Source: Oscillospiraceae bacterium
Lineage (GTDB): Bacteria > Bacillota_A > Clostridia > Oscillospirales > CAG-272
NCBI GenBank assembly: GCA_015063445.1
Contig: SVUD01000030.1
Coordinates: 1 to 23,792 of the forward strand
Direction of reading: 5' to 3'
DNA length: 23,792 nucleotides
Shown here in pieces: positions 1 to 6,554 of this stretch (its first letter is position 1; each line of letters opens with the position of its first letter). Both the position numbers and the translations under genes were made by a program. The notes below the pieces were generated by a model that did no database searches, was not told the origin of the DNA, and worked only from the letters and a program-made list of their open reading frames with translations.

Positions 1-1
1 G

Positions 2-766
2 CTTGGTTACGAGCATCAGTTCGTAGGTGGGGGAGTCGCTCCAATGCATGCGCTCCACGATGACGGCAGAAAGCTCGTAGGCCGCGCTGTCACATGTACA
101 TACGCCCCCACTCGCCCCGATCTTCACGAGGTTCAATTCAAGCGCGGCGCTGAGGACGGACTCAAGGGTAACTATAATCAATGGGTTATTGACTCTCTTG
201 TCGAGCGTGACGTTGTAGTTTGCGATATGTATGACAAAATCTATAAGGGCACATTCCTTGGAGGAAATCTTACTACCGCATTGCATAACCGCACAAAAAC
301 AGGCGGCGCTGTCATCTGGGGCGGCGTACGTGACGTGGAGCAGATGAAAAAGGTTCCCGACGTTCAAGTATACTATCGAGGCATTGATCCCACGCCCATT
401 CGTGAATTCGTTATGAAGGATTGGAATGATATTACCAATTTCGGCGGCGCTGTATGTCTGCCCGGCGACGTTGTATTCGGCGCGGGAGGCGGTGTTCTCT
501 TTATTCCCGCTCACCTTGTGCCTGATGTTGTAGAGGGGGCAGCAAAAACACACGTCAAGGACGATTTCGGATTTGAGATGATCTGTCAGGGCAAGTTCAC
601 TACTGCTCAGATAGATAAAAACACATGGTCCGAGGAAATGCTCGATATGCTTCTTGATTGGATAAAAAATGATCCTCGAGGAGAAGAATATCGAGACCTC
701 GATTGGTCAAAGGAATATGATCTCGCGCGTAACGGCGATCCGAATGATACGCAGACCGCGCTTTGA
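2..766 (+). CDS. RraA-family protein (4-hydroxy-4-methyl-2-oxoglutarate aldolase-like), 5' end outside window
   Basis: The frame is open from base 2, so the first in-window ATG at 44 is probably internal and the gene starts upstream. The fold family is RraA / HMG-aldolase. A GGVRD motif (bases about 320-335) keeps the Arg-Asp pair that binds substrate carboxylate and metal in the family aldolases. The later PGDVVFGAGGGVLFIPAHL segment aligns with the family's PGD...ADxDGV...P stretch but lacks its two aspartates. The tail (DDFGFEMICQGKFTTAQID) is an extension I associate with an RraA-like subfamily found in sugar-catabolism clusters. It lies 12 bp before an SDR gene and is followed by an UlaG-like hydrolase, which suggests aldol cleavage or decarboxylation of a sugar-acid-like 2-oxo acid. 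Substrate is unknown. An RNase E-inhibitor role is unlikely because that function belongs to a different RraA branch. Confidence 0.85.
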   Translation, partial: LGYEHQFVGGGVAPMHALHDDGRKLVGRAVTCTYAPTRPDLHEVQFKRGAEDGLKGNYNQWVIDSLVERDVVVCDMYDKIYKGTFLGGNLTTALHNRTKTGGAVIWGGVRDVEQMKKVPDVQVYYRGIDPTPIREFVMKDWNDITNFGGAVCLPGDVVFGAGGGVLFIPAHLVPDVVEGAAKTHVKDDFGFEMICQGKFTTAQIDKNTWSEEMLDMLLDWIKNDPRGEEYRDLDWSKEYDLARNGDPNDTQTAL

Positions 767-778
767 TGAGGTAAATAG

Positions 779-1507
779 ATGAAAACAGCATTCATTACAG
801 GTTCATCAAGAGGAATAGGCAGAGCTATAGCAATTCGCTTGGCGGCAGACGGCTTTAAGGTGATTCTTCACGGAGTAAGTGAAAGCGATCATATAAAAAA
901 ATTGAAGAATGAAATTGAAGAAAAAGGCGGTGCGGCAGATATCGCCACGGCAAATCTTTGCGATATAGAAGAGACAAAAAAGCTCGCAGAGGCAGTCGCA
1001 AACGCAGATGTTCTCATTCTCAACGCCTCCTTGCAGTATCGTACGCCTTGGCAAGAGATTACAACCGAGGCGTGCTATGAGCAGCTGAATTGTAATTTTG
1101 TTTCTTCGATGCTGCTCATTCAAGCCGCGGTAGCGAATATGAAGAAAGCGGGTTGGGGCAGAATTATTACTATAGGCTCCGTTCAAGAGGCAAAGCCTCA
1201 TCCCGATATGCTGATTTATGCAGCCTCAAAGGCGGCGCAGACAAATATGATGCAGTCTCTTTCGTTGCAGTTAGCAAAGGAAGGTATAACCGTTAATAAC
1301 GTAGCTCCGGGCGTTATCTATACCGATAGAAATATTGAGGCGCTTTCCGATCCCGAATACGCAAAGAAGGTTACCGACAGTATTCCCGTAGGATTTTACG
1401 GAGTGCCCGAGGATTGCGCGGGAATTATTTCCTTGCTTTGCTCAGATGAGGGAAGATATATCACAGGACAGAGCATATACGTGGACGGAGGTAAGAGCGT
1501 ACAATGA
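779..1507 (+). CDS. SDR-family NAD(P)-dependent oxidoreductase (FabG-like)
   Basis: A 242-residue classical short-chain dehydrogenase, the usual family length. The Rossmann nucleotide-binding motif TGSSRGIGRAIA is at residues about 7-18, the NAS motif near residue 81, a catalytic Ser region (ITIGSV) near 133, and the YAASK catalytic Tyr/Lys pair near 148-152. The NNVAPGVIYT stretch follows, and the C-terminal GQSIYVDGG is typical. The start at 779 has GAGGT upstream. The stop codon overlaps the next start in an ATGA arrangement (1504-1507), so translation is probably coupled. Family members oxidise or reduce sugar, sugar-acid, steroid or acyl substrates. Given the RraA-like and UlaG-like neighbours I infer a sugar-acid or polyol substrate rather than fatty-acid synthesis; the sequence alone does not fix it. 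Confidence 0.93.
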   Translation: MKTAFITGSSRGIGRAIAIRLAADGFKVILHGVSESDHIKKLKNEIEEKGGAADIATANLCDIEETKKLAEAVANADVLILNASLQYRTPWQEITTEACYEQLNCNFVSSMLLIQAAVANMKKAGWGRIITIGSVQEAKPHPDMLIYAASKAAQTNMMQSLSLQLAKEGITVNNVAPGVIYTDRNIEALSDPEYAKKVTDSIPVGFYGVPEDCAGIISLLCSDEGRYITGQSIYVDGGKSVQ

Positions 1508-2172
1508 TCATCAGACCCTTAGGTCAAAGCGGATATGTTTTAAAAACCGAGCGTAGCGAGATTATCATAGATCCGTATCTTTCTGACAGCGTTAATCGTA
1601 TAGCGGGCAGACCAAGGCTTTTGCCTATACCGATAAGCCCCGAAAGCATCTCCTGCGATGCGGTTATATGTACTCATAACCATCTCGACCATCTTGACCC
1701 GGATACTGTCGCTAAAATAGATTTAAAGCAGCTTTTTATCACAACTAACAGCGGCAAGGAAATGCTTTTGAGTCTCGGAAGGGAGAACGTTATTGCCATC
1801 AATGAAGGTGAGTGTGTAAAAGTCGGTGATTTTGAAATAACGGCAGTTTTTGCCGATCATACGGTAGAAGCCTTCGGATTGATCGTAAAAGCGAAGGGAA
1901 AGACGCTATACTTTAGCGGGGATACTCTTTATAACGAAAGACTTTTTGATATCGCCAAATATTCTCCCGATGTCACGTTTATCTGTATAAACGGTAAGTT
2001 GGGAAATATGAACGTAGAGGAAGCTCTTGCTATCGCAAAACGCTTGAGAGCAAAAATAAACGTTCCGAATCATTACGATATGTTTGCGTCTAACGCTGAA
2101 AATCCGCATCTGTTTGCGGATCGCATAGACGGTGGAATGATAATGAATTTTGATGTCGAATATCAGATTTAA
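1504..2172 (+). CDS. MBL-fold metal-dependent hydrolase, UlaG-like
   Basis: A 222-residue metallo-beta-lactamase-fold protein. The metal-binding THNHLDHLDP motif (HxHxDH) is at residues about 57-66, a later ADHT His lies near 119, FSGDT carries the bridging Asp near 138, and PNHYD near 190 supplies the last His. The N-terminal GQSGY and IDPYLSDSV stretches resemble the L-ascorbate-6-phosphate lactonase UlaG / COG2220 group, although UlaG itself is longer (about 350 residues). The start overlaps the SDR stop by 4 nt (ATGA). A lactonase acting on a sugar-acid lactone made by the neighbouring dehydrogenase is a natural inference but is not shown. No clear terminator hairpin follows the stop. Confidence 0.88.
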   Translation: MIIRPLGQSGYVLKTERSEIIIDPYLSDSVNRIAGRPRLLPIPISPESISCDAVICTHNHLDHLDPDTVAKIDLKQLFITTNSGKEMLLSLGRENVIAINEGECVKVGDFEITAVFADHTVEAFGLIVKAKGKTLYFSGDTLYNERLFDIAKYSPDVTFICINGKLGNMNVEEALAIAKRLRAKINVPNHYDMFASNAENPHLFADRIDGGMIMNFDVEYQI

Positions 2173-2183
2173 AAATACGCTTA

Positions 2184-2204
2184 TCATATGCCTTTACTTT
2201 GCAT
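2184..2204 (-). other. Six-codon ORF (MQSKGI) behind a good RBS and promoter
   Basis: On the minus strand AAGGAG (2209-2214) sits 4 nt before an ATG at 2204, which opens only six sense codons and a TGA. That TGA overlaps an ATG at 2187 (ATGA), opening a 93-codon frame antisense to the MBL gene. The long frame looks like a shadow of that gene. A promoter-like pair lies about 75 bp upstream (see 2281-2309). It could be a leader peptide, a decayed gene start, or chance. Confidence 0.3.
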
Positions 2205-2280
2205 TCTGCTCCTTAGAAATCTTTTTTAGCATTTATCAATCAAGTGAGTTGTAAGTAATCAGATATCTTAGTCGTTAACT

Positions 2281-2309
2281 ATTATACCACTATACTTCGA
2301 AAAAATCAA
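2281..2309 (-). promoter_or_regulatory. Sigma-A type promoter facing away from the XRE gene
   Basis: Read on the minus strand, TTGATT (2304-2309) and TATAAT (2281-2286) are separated by 17 bp, with TG one base before the -10 hexamer. The palindrome at 2293-2312 covers most of the spacer and the -35 box, so a bound regulator should block it. A transcript would start near 2274 and run toward the end of the MBL gene. Confidence 0.5.
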
Positions 2310-2312
2310 GTA
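2293..2312. promoter_or_regulatory. Operator-like palindrome, copy 1 (TACTT-N10-AAGTA)
   Basis: TACTT at 2293-2297 and AAGTA at 2308-2312 form an inverted repeat with a 10-nt A-rich centre. The same arms and spacing recur at 2357-2376. It overlaps the -35 and spacer of the minus-strand promoter. The likely ligand is the XRE protein encoded at 2390, by analogy with autoregulated XRE repressors. Confidence 0.5.
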
Positions 2313-2356
2313 CTACGGTTTGTTTGAGTATATATTTTTCAAAAAATAGTATACTT

Positions 2357-2376
2357 TACTTAATAAAAACGAAGTA
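2357..2376. promoter_or_regulatory. Operator-like palindrome, copy 2 (TACTT-N10-AAGTA)
   Basis: TACTT at 2357-2361 and AAGTA at 2372-2376 are again separated by 10 nt. It lies between a TATACT -10-like box (2350-2355) and the XRE start codon at 2390. Its centre is 64 bp from the centre of copy 1, about six helical turns. Binding here would repress the XRE gene itself. Confidence 0.5.
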
Positions 2377-2389
2377 CGAGGCGTAGAAC

Positions 2390-2629
2390 ATGAATTTAAA
2401 TGAAGCAATATCCGAAAGACTCAATGAGTTGCTTGATCAGAATAATATGACTGCATACAAATTATATATAAGAAGCGGTGTGTCACAGTCAACAATTTCC
2501 GAGATTAAAAATTTGAAGAACAAAGGCGCCACGTTAAAAATACTGTTTGAATTGTGTGAAGGCTTTGAAATAGGACTTGCCGATTTCTTTAACAGTCCTC
2601 TTTTTGAAAGAGGAAATATTATAGACTAA
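2390..2629 (+). CDS. Small XRE/Cro-type helix-turn-helix regulator
   Basis: A 79-residue single-domain HTH protein of the Cro/C1 type. The helix-turn-helix spans about residues 20-45, with MTAYKLYIRSGVSQ as the first helix and turn and STISEIKN as the recognition helix. The C-terminal LFELCEGFEIGLADFF is the usual closing helix of this fold. The start at 2390 follows GAGGCG about 8 nt upstream, a modest RBS. The gene and its flanks are visibly richer in A+T than the genes either side. Two identical-arm palindromes in the promoter region suggest autorepression and control of a divergent promoter. There is no partner toxin or phage gene nearby, and no obvious target gene on the divergent side. 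A terminator follows at 2655. Confidence 0.88.
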   Translation: MNLNEAISERLNELLDQNNMTAYKLYIRSGVSQSTISEIKNLKNKGATLKILFELCEGFEIGLADFFNSPLFERGNIID

Positions 2630-2654
2630 AGCTCGAAAACCATATATGAAAACG

Positions 2655-2697
2655 AAAAAAGGTGAAGATTCTGTGTAACAGTTTCTCCGCCTTTTTT
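2655..2697. terminator. Bidirectional rho-independent terminator
   Basis: A hairpin has the outer arm AAAAAGG paired to CCTTTTT, an inner TCTGT/ACAG-type stem and a GTA loop, with one A/C and a tandem T/T mismatch inside. T-runs follow on both strands (CCTTTTTTT on plus, CCTTTTTT on minus). It ends the XRE gene (plus) and probably the upp-pseudouridine synthase unit (minus). Confidence 0.8.
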
Positions 2698-2802
2698 TGT
2701 TTGTCATATTTGTGTTTTTATCCTTTGACTTTGAATTGATTGAATTCTTAACAACTCGTTTTTTTCGTAAATTGTAAACTTTAGTTGTTTTTATGAGCCT
2801 AA

Positions 2803-3789
2803 TCAAAAGAATTCCTTAGTAAAATAAATGTCGCTCTTTGGAATAGAGAATTCCTTGCCGTTAAGATAGTTAAGTCCGTCGGCATCGGTTTTGAAGTTAA
2901 ATTTAAGCTTATAAGAGCAGAGCGCCTGATACTTGTAGCCCTTTGCCTTATCCTTTTGATTGCGACCGTATTTTCCGTCACCTATCAGAGCGTGTCCGAT
3001 AAATGCCATATGAGCGCGTATCTGGTGAGTTCTTCCCGTGAGAAGCTCCACCTCAACTAAAGCCGAGTCATCTTTTTTAGCGATAACGCGGTATTTTGTA
3101 ATAATCTCTTTAGCATCCATCGGCGGATTTTTGGCATAGACCCTTACCGTGTTGGTTTTAGAGTCTTTTAATAGGTATCCGTGTAATGTATCTTCTTTCT
3201 TTTCGGGCACGCCGTGTATAGCGGCAAGATAGAATTTTTCTATCTCACGAAGCTTGATCTTCTCGTTTATTACCCGAAGAGCCATAGCGTTTTTTGCGGC
3301 TATAACTATTCCCGCGGTGTTTCTGTCTATTCTGTTGCAAAGTGCGGGAGCAAAGCTCTGCTCGCGCTCGGGATCGTATTCGCCCTTAGAATAAAGATAG
3401 CTCTGCACGTAGGATATAAGAGTATTGGACTTGCTGACCTCGTCCTCGTGAACAGAAATACCCTGAGGCTTATTGACGAGCAGTATGTTTTCGTCCTCGT
3501 AAACGATATTCAGCCTTGCGTTTATTCTTTCGAGAGTCTCCTTGCCAAGCTCCGAGTTTTCCGAAAATCCGACCTTGCGTCCCTTTTCAAAAAACTCATC
3601 GGCGAGAAAGCACTGTATAGTATCGCCCTCTGAAAGCTTTTGCGAGGCTTCCGCGCGCTTTCTGTTGACCTTTATCTTCTTCAGTCTTATAGACTTGTAA
3701 AGAAGGCTCATGGGCATATCGAGAGTTTTCGTTATAAACTTATCGAGTCTCTGCCCGGCATCGTTTTTGCCGATAATAAGCTCACGCAT
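2803..3789 (-). CDS. RluA-family 23S rRNA/tRNA pseudouridine synthase
   Basis: A 328-residue protein that isomerises uridine to pseudouridine in rRNA or tRNA. An S4-type RNA-binding region covers residues about 12-60 (RLDKFI, then KIKVNRKRAEASQKL). The catalytic domain carries the RluA motif NRIDRNTAGIVI with catalytic Asp at about residue 155, an ENILLVNKPQGISVH entry strand, and the GRTHQIRAHM motif near residues 256-265. Length fits the RluC/RluD type. The start at 3789 lies 1 bp after the upp stop and has no clear RBS of its own, so it is probably translationally coupled to upp. The exact target uridines cannot be told from sequence. Confidence 0.93.
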   Translation of the reverse strand: MRELIIGKNDAGQRLDKFITKTLDMPMSLLYKSIRLKKIKVNRKRAEASQKLSEGDTIQCFLADEFFEKGRKVGFSENSELGKETLERINARLNIVYEDENILLVNKPQGISVHEDEVSKSNTLISYVQSYLYSKGEYDPEREQSFAPALCNRIDRNTAGIVIAAKNAMALRVINEKIKLREIEKFYLAAIHGVPEKKEDTLHGYLLKDSKTNTVRVYAKNPPMDAKEIITKYRVIAKKDDSALVEVELLTGRTHQIRAHMAFIGHALIGDGKYGRNQKDKAKGYKYQALCSYKLKFNFKTDADGLNYLNGKEFSIPKSDIYFTKEFF

Positions 3790-3790
3790 A

Positions 3791-4420
3791 TTATTTTATA
3801 CCGAAAATTCTGTCACCGGCATCACCGAGACCGGGAACAATATAAGCGTTTTCGTTAAGTCTTTCGTCAAGCGCCGCGGAATAGATATCAACGTCTGGGT
3901 GATCCTTCTGAACTCTCGCAACGCCCTCGGGAGCGGAAACAAGGCACATAAGAACTATATGCTTAGCGCCGCGCTTTTTGAGCATCGTAATAGCGTCTGA
4001 GGACGAGCCGCCGGTTGCGAGCATGGGATCGACTACTATTGAAAATCTTTCGGAAATATCCGTCGGGAGCTTGCAGTAGTATTCAACGGGCTCGTGAGTT
4101 GTTTCGTCTCTGTAAAGACCTATATGTCCGACTCTCGCAACGGGAACGAGCTTCAAAAGACCGTCAACCATGCCGAGACCGGCGCGCAGAATAGGAATAA
4201 TAGCGAGCTTTTTGCCTGCTATTCTCTTCATTGTCGTTTTGCATATAGGGGTTTCTATCTCAACGTCCTCGAGAGGAAGGTTTGCCGTAACCTCATAACC
4301 CATAAGCATTGAAATTTCGTCAAGAAGCGTACGGAAATCCTTAGATGGCGTGTTCTTCTTTCTCATTATTGTGAGCTTATGCTGAATAAGCGGATGATCT
4401 ACCAAATGAAACGTGCTCAT
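3791..4420 (-). CDS. upp: Uracil phosphoribosyltransferase
   Basis: Converts uracil and PRPP to UMP in pyrimidine salvage, in the cytosol. The chosen start at 4420 gives 209 residues, close to the usual 208-209, and has AAAGGAG 7 nt upstream; the longer open frame upstream to 4549 contains the promoter and is not coding. The PRPP-binding motif [10 protein letters not shown] is at residues about 131-140. The [13 protein letters not shown] stretch (about 75-87) and the C-terminal [15 protein letters not shown] uracil-binding loop are characteristic. It is first in an operon with an RluA-family gene 1 bp downstream. A short inverted repeat in the leader overlaps the RBS (see 4431-4452). Confidence 0.98.
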   Translation of the reverse strand: MSTFHLVDHPLIQHKLTIMRKKNTPSKDFRTLLDEISMLMGYEVTANLPLEDVEIETPICKTTMKRIAGKKLAIIPILRAGLGMVDGLLKLVPVARVGHIGLYRDETTHEPVEYYCKLPTDISERFSIVVDPMLATGGSSSDAITMLKKRGAKHIVLMCLVSAPEGVARVQKDHPDVDIYSAALDERLNENAYIVPGLGDAGDRIFGIK

Positions 4421-4430
4421 ATTGATTCTC

Positions 4431-4452
4431 CTTTGAAAAAATATTTTCAAAG
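4431..4452 (-). promoter_or_regulatory. Leader inverted repeat overlapping the upp RBS
   Basis: CTTTGAAAA and TTTTCAAAG form 9-bp arms around a 4-nt loop. On the minus-strand transcript the 3' arm includes the first bases of AAAGGAG, so folding would occlude the ribosome binding site. The stem is A-U rich and weak, so any control effect is a guess. Confidence 0.4.
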
Positions 4453-4454
4453 TA

Positions 4455-4483
4455 AGTATACAACAAATTCGCCTCTTTTTCAA
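4455..4483 (-). promoter_or_regulatory. upp promoter
   Basis: On the minus strand TTGAAA (4478-4483) and TATACT (4455-4460) are spaced by 17 bp. Transcription would begin near 4448 and give a leader of about 28 nt before upp. Confidence 0.8.
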
Positions 4484-4543
4484 GAGCGATTGCGATATTT
4501 TTATCTTTTTGGAGAATTTTAAAATATTTTGGTTCTTTTTCTC

Positions 4544-4572
4544 TTGCAAAATAAATAAGTATGTTATATAAT
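4544..4572 (+). promoter_or_regulatory. Promoter of the nucleotidyltransferase gene
   Basis: TTGCAA (4544-4549) and TATAAT (4567-4572) are separated by 17 bp. Transcription from about 4579 would place the hairpin GGCAGAGCT/AGCTGTGCC (4583-4607, one G-G mismatch, 7-nt loop) at the very 5' end of the mRNA, just ahead of AAAGGAG at 4610-4616. It could act as a stabilising 5' stem. Confidence 0.85.
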
Positions 4573-4621
4573 AATGAGTGGTGGCAGAGCTGATTATAAG
4601 CTGTGCCTAAAAGGAGAATTT

Positions 4622-5539
4622 ATGAATAATAAGAACCCCGAGCTCGTTGTTCTCGCTGCGGGAATGGGCTCAAGATACGGCGGACTCAAGCAGATAGACT
4701 CGGTAGACGATTACGGTCACATAATTATTGATTTTTCTATCTACGACGCAATAAGAGCGGGCTTCCGTGATATAACGTTCATTATCAAAAAAGAGATTGA
4801 AAAGGATTTCAGAGAGGTAATGGACCCTCACCTCATAGGCAAGGGTATAAACGTAAAGTACGTATATCAGGAGCTTGATAAGCTCCCCGAGGGCTTCACT
4901 CTTCCCGAGGGCAGACGCAAGCCGTGGGGAACGGGACACGCAATAGCCTGTTGCCTCGGAGTTGTAAAAGCTCCGTTTGCCGTCATAAACGCAGACGACT
5001 ATTACGGAAGAAACGCATTTTCCGAAATGTACGAGTTTTTGAAGAATGCAGAGGACACCGATAAATATCATTACGCTATGGTGGCTTACAAAATTAAAAA
5101 TACCGTTACCGAAGAGGGAACGGTAAGCCGTGGCGTATGCGAGGCTGACGAAAGCTCTTATCTCAAAACTATAACCGAGAGAACGAAGGTAGGAGTTGAA
5201 AACGGAAAAATCTATTACTCTGAAAATGATGAAAAGCACGAGCTTTTACCCGAAACTCCGGTTTCTATGAATTTGTTCGGCTTCACCGAGTCGTATATAA
5301 AGGAATGCGCCGAGCGTTTTCCTCTGTTCCTCGAGAAGAACCTCGAGTCAAATCCCGAAAAATGCGAGTTCTATATGCCGTCGGTGGTAGGAGAGCTTCT
5401 CTCTCAGGGCAAGGCGGACGTTAAGATGATTGAGGGTGTGGATAAATGGTACGGAGTTACCTACAAAGAGGATAAAGCCGAGGTTGTCAGAGCATTTAAG
5501 AAATTTTTTGAGGACGGAATATATCCCAAAAATTTCTGA
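4622..5539 (+). CDS. Sugar-phosphate nucleotidyltransferase family protein
   Basis: A 305-residue NTP_transferase-fold protein that would join an NTP to a sugar 1-phosphate. The N-terminal signature LAAGMGSRYGGLKQ (residues about 10-23) is the nucleotide-binding loop, and INADDYYG near residue 122 holds the metal-binding Asp. KPWGTGHAIACC aligns with the base-recognition segment. The start at 4622 has AAAGGAG 5 nt upstream; an in-frame ATG at 4574 lies at the predicted transcription start and is rejected. The protein is larger than a minimal catalytic domain and has no hexapeptide-repeat tail. The substrate is unknown; glucose-1-phosphate is only one candidate. A TIM-barrel sugar isomerase and a HAD phosphatase follow on the same strand. 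Confidence 0.85.
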   Translation: MNNKNPELVVLAAGMGSRYGGLKQIDSVDDYGHIIIDFSIYDAIRAGFRDITFIIKKEIEKDFREVMDPHLIGKGINVKYVYQELDKLPEGFTLPEGRRKPWGTGHAIACCLGVVKAPFAVINADDYYGRNAFSEMYEFLKNAEDTDKYHYAMVAYKIKNTVTEEGTVSRGVCEADESSYLKTITERTKVGVENGKIYYSENDEKHELLPETPVSMNLFGFTESYIKECAERFPLFLEKNLESNPEKCEFYMPSVVGELLSQGKADVKMIEGVDKWYGVTYKEDKAEVVRAFKKFFEDGIYPKNF

Positions 5540-5590
5540 TAAAACGCTTTACGGTAGCCAAGCGTAACGATTTATAAAAAATCCGGCTAA

Positions 5591-5617
5591 GCTTTTTACC
5601 AAAGCAAGTAAAAAAGC
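5591..5617 (+). other. Weak hairpin in the 120-bp intergenic region
   Basis: GCTTTTTAC and GTAAAAAAGC can pair with one bulged A and an 8-nt loop. No T-run follows, so it is not a standard terminator. It could be a processing site or a pause between the nucleotidyltransferase and the isomerase-like gene. Only a poor promoter candidate (TTTACG at 5548, TATAAA at 5573, 19 bp apart) is visible there. Confidence 0.25.
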
Positions 5618-5658
5618 CTTTACGACTAAAAGAATATAAAAAAACAAGGAGAAGAAAA

Positions 5659-6528
5659 ATGCGTTATTCATCAACCACTGATTACTTAGCTAAAAAATAC
5701 GGATTGGAAGAAGCCGTTAAAATGCTTATTGAAGCAGGCTATACCGCAATGGATTTTTCCATGTTCAATACAAAAGAAGCGCCGTTTACGGACGATTACA
5801 AGGAGGTTGCCGAAAGAATCCTTAAAATAGCGAATGAAAACGGCGTCGTATTCAATCAGGCTCACGCGCCATTTACCTCCAATACCGAGATTTACGAAAA
5901 CGAGCTTGTTCCTCTTTTACCGAGAGCGTTTGAGTTTGCGTCTCTCCTTGGAATAAAGAATATTGTCGTTCATCCGAGACAGAACGGAAGATATTACGGC
6001 AGAGAAGAGGAGCTTTTCGAGAAAAACATAGAGTTCTATACCGCTCTTAAGCCCTTTGCGAAAAAGTACGGCGTAAAAATCGCTATCGAGAATATGTGGC
6101 AGCGCCACCCCATAGCAAAGTACATCTGTGACGACGTATGCGCTCCGCCCGAAGAGCTTGCGCGTCTGTATGATACTCTCAACGATCCCGAGGTATTTAC
6201 TATTTGCCTTGACCTCGGACACGTTGCCCTTTGCGGCAGAGAGCCTCATGACGCTATAAAGTGTATCGGAAACAGAATAGGCTGTCTGCACGTTCATGAC
6301 GTTGATTACGTCGGAGATCTTCATACGCTTCCGGGAGTAGCTAAAATCAATTGGGATAAGGTATGCCAAGCCCTTGCGGATATAAACTACGAGGGAGATA
6401 TAACCCTTGAGGCAGATAACTTCTTTGTTGGCTTCCTTCCCGAAATGCACAAAACCGCAGCTAAATTTATGGCTGACACCGCCAGAAGCCTTGTTGAGAA
6501 AATAGAATTTTATAAAAGCCTGAAATAA
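5659..6528 (+). CDS. Sugar phosphate isomerase/epimerase family protein (xylose-isomerase-like TIM barrel)
   Basis: A 289-residue AP_endonuc_2 / xylose-isomerase-like TIM barrel. Metal-ligand positions of the family are visible: Glu in IAIENMW (about residue 153), Asp and His in CLDLGHV (about 186-189), His in CLHVHDVD (about 216-218) and the closing Glu in ITLEAD (about 254). The N-terminal strand has AGYTAMDFSMF. The start at 5659 has AAGGAGAAG upstream. Members isomerise or epimerise keto-sugars, inositols or sugar phosphates; DNA-repair endonuclease IV is unlikely because its DNA-binding loops are not evident. The HAD gene begins 26 bp downstream and may be cotranscribed. Confidence 0.88.
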   Translation: MRYSSTTDYLAKKYGLEEAVKMLIEAGYTAMDFSMFNTKEAPFTDDYKEVAERILKIANENGVVFNQAHAPFTSNTEIYENELVPLLPRAFEFASLLGIKNIVVHPRQNGRYYGREEELFEKNIEFYTALKPFAKKYGVKIAIENMWQRHPIAKYICDDVCAPPEELARLYDTLNDPEVFTICLDLGHVALCGREPHDAIKCIGNRIGCLHVHDVDYVGDLHTLPGVAKINWDKVCQALADINYEGDITLEADNFFVGFLPEMHKTAAKFMADTARSLVEKIEFYKSLK

Positions 6529-6554
6529 GAATCTGTTTGGGATCGTTTAAAACC

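Noticed and set aside
1906..2187. 93-codon frame on the minus strand starting by ATGA overlap after the six-codon ORF
   Set aside because: Composition fits a shadow of the MBL gene and no domain is recognisable; kept only as part of the orphan-promoter finding.
2390..2629. XRE gene as the antitoxin of a toxin-antitoxin pair
   Set aside because: No toxin-like small gene overlaps or adjoins it on either side; only a six-codon ORF follows the divergent promoter.
2750..2796. AACAACT/AGTTGTT inverted repeat downstream of the pseudouridine synthase gene, considered as a terminator
   Set aside because: The loop is about 27 nt with no strong stem or T-run at the correct place; the better terminator is at 2655-2697.
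4574..4621. Upstream ATG of the nucleotidyltransferase frame
   Set aside because: It lies at or before the predicted transcription start, and ATG 4622 has an excellent RBS and leads directly to the family N-terminus.
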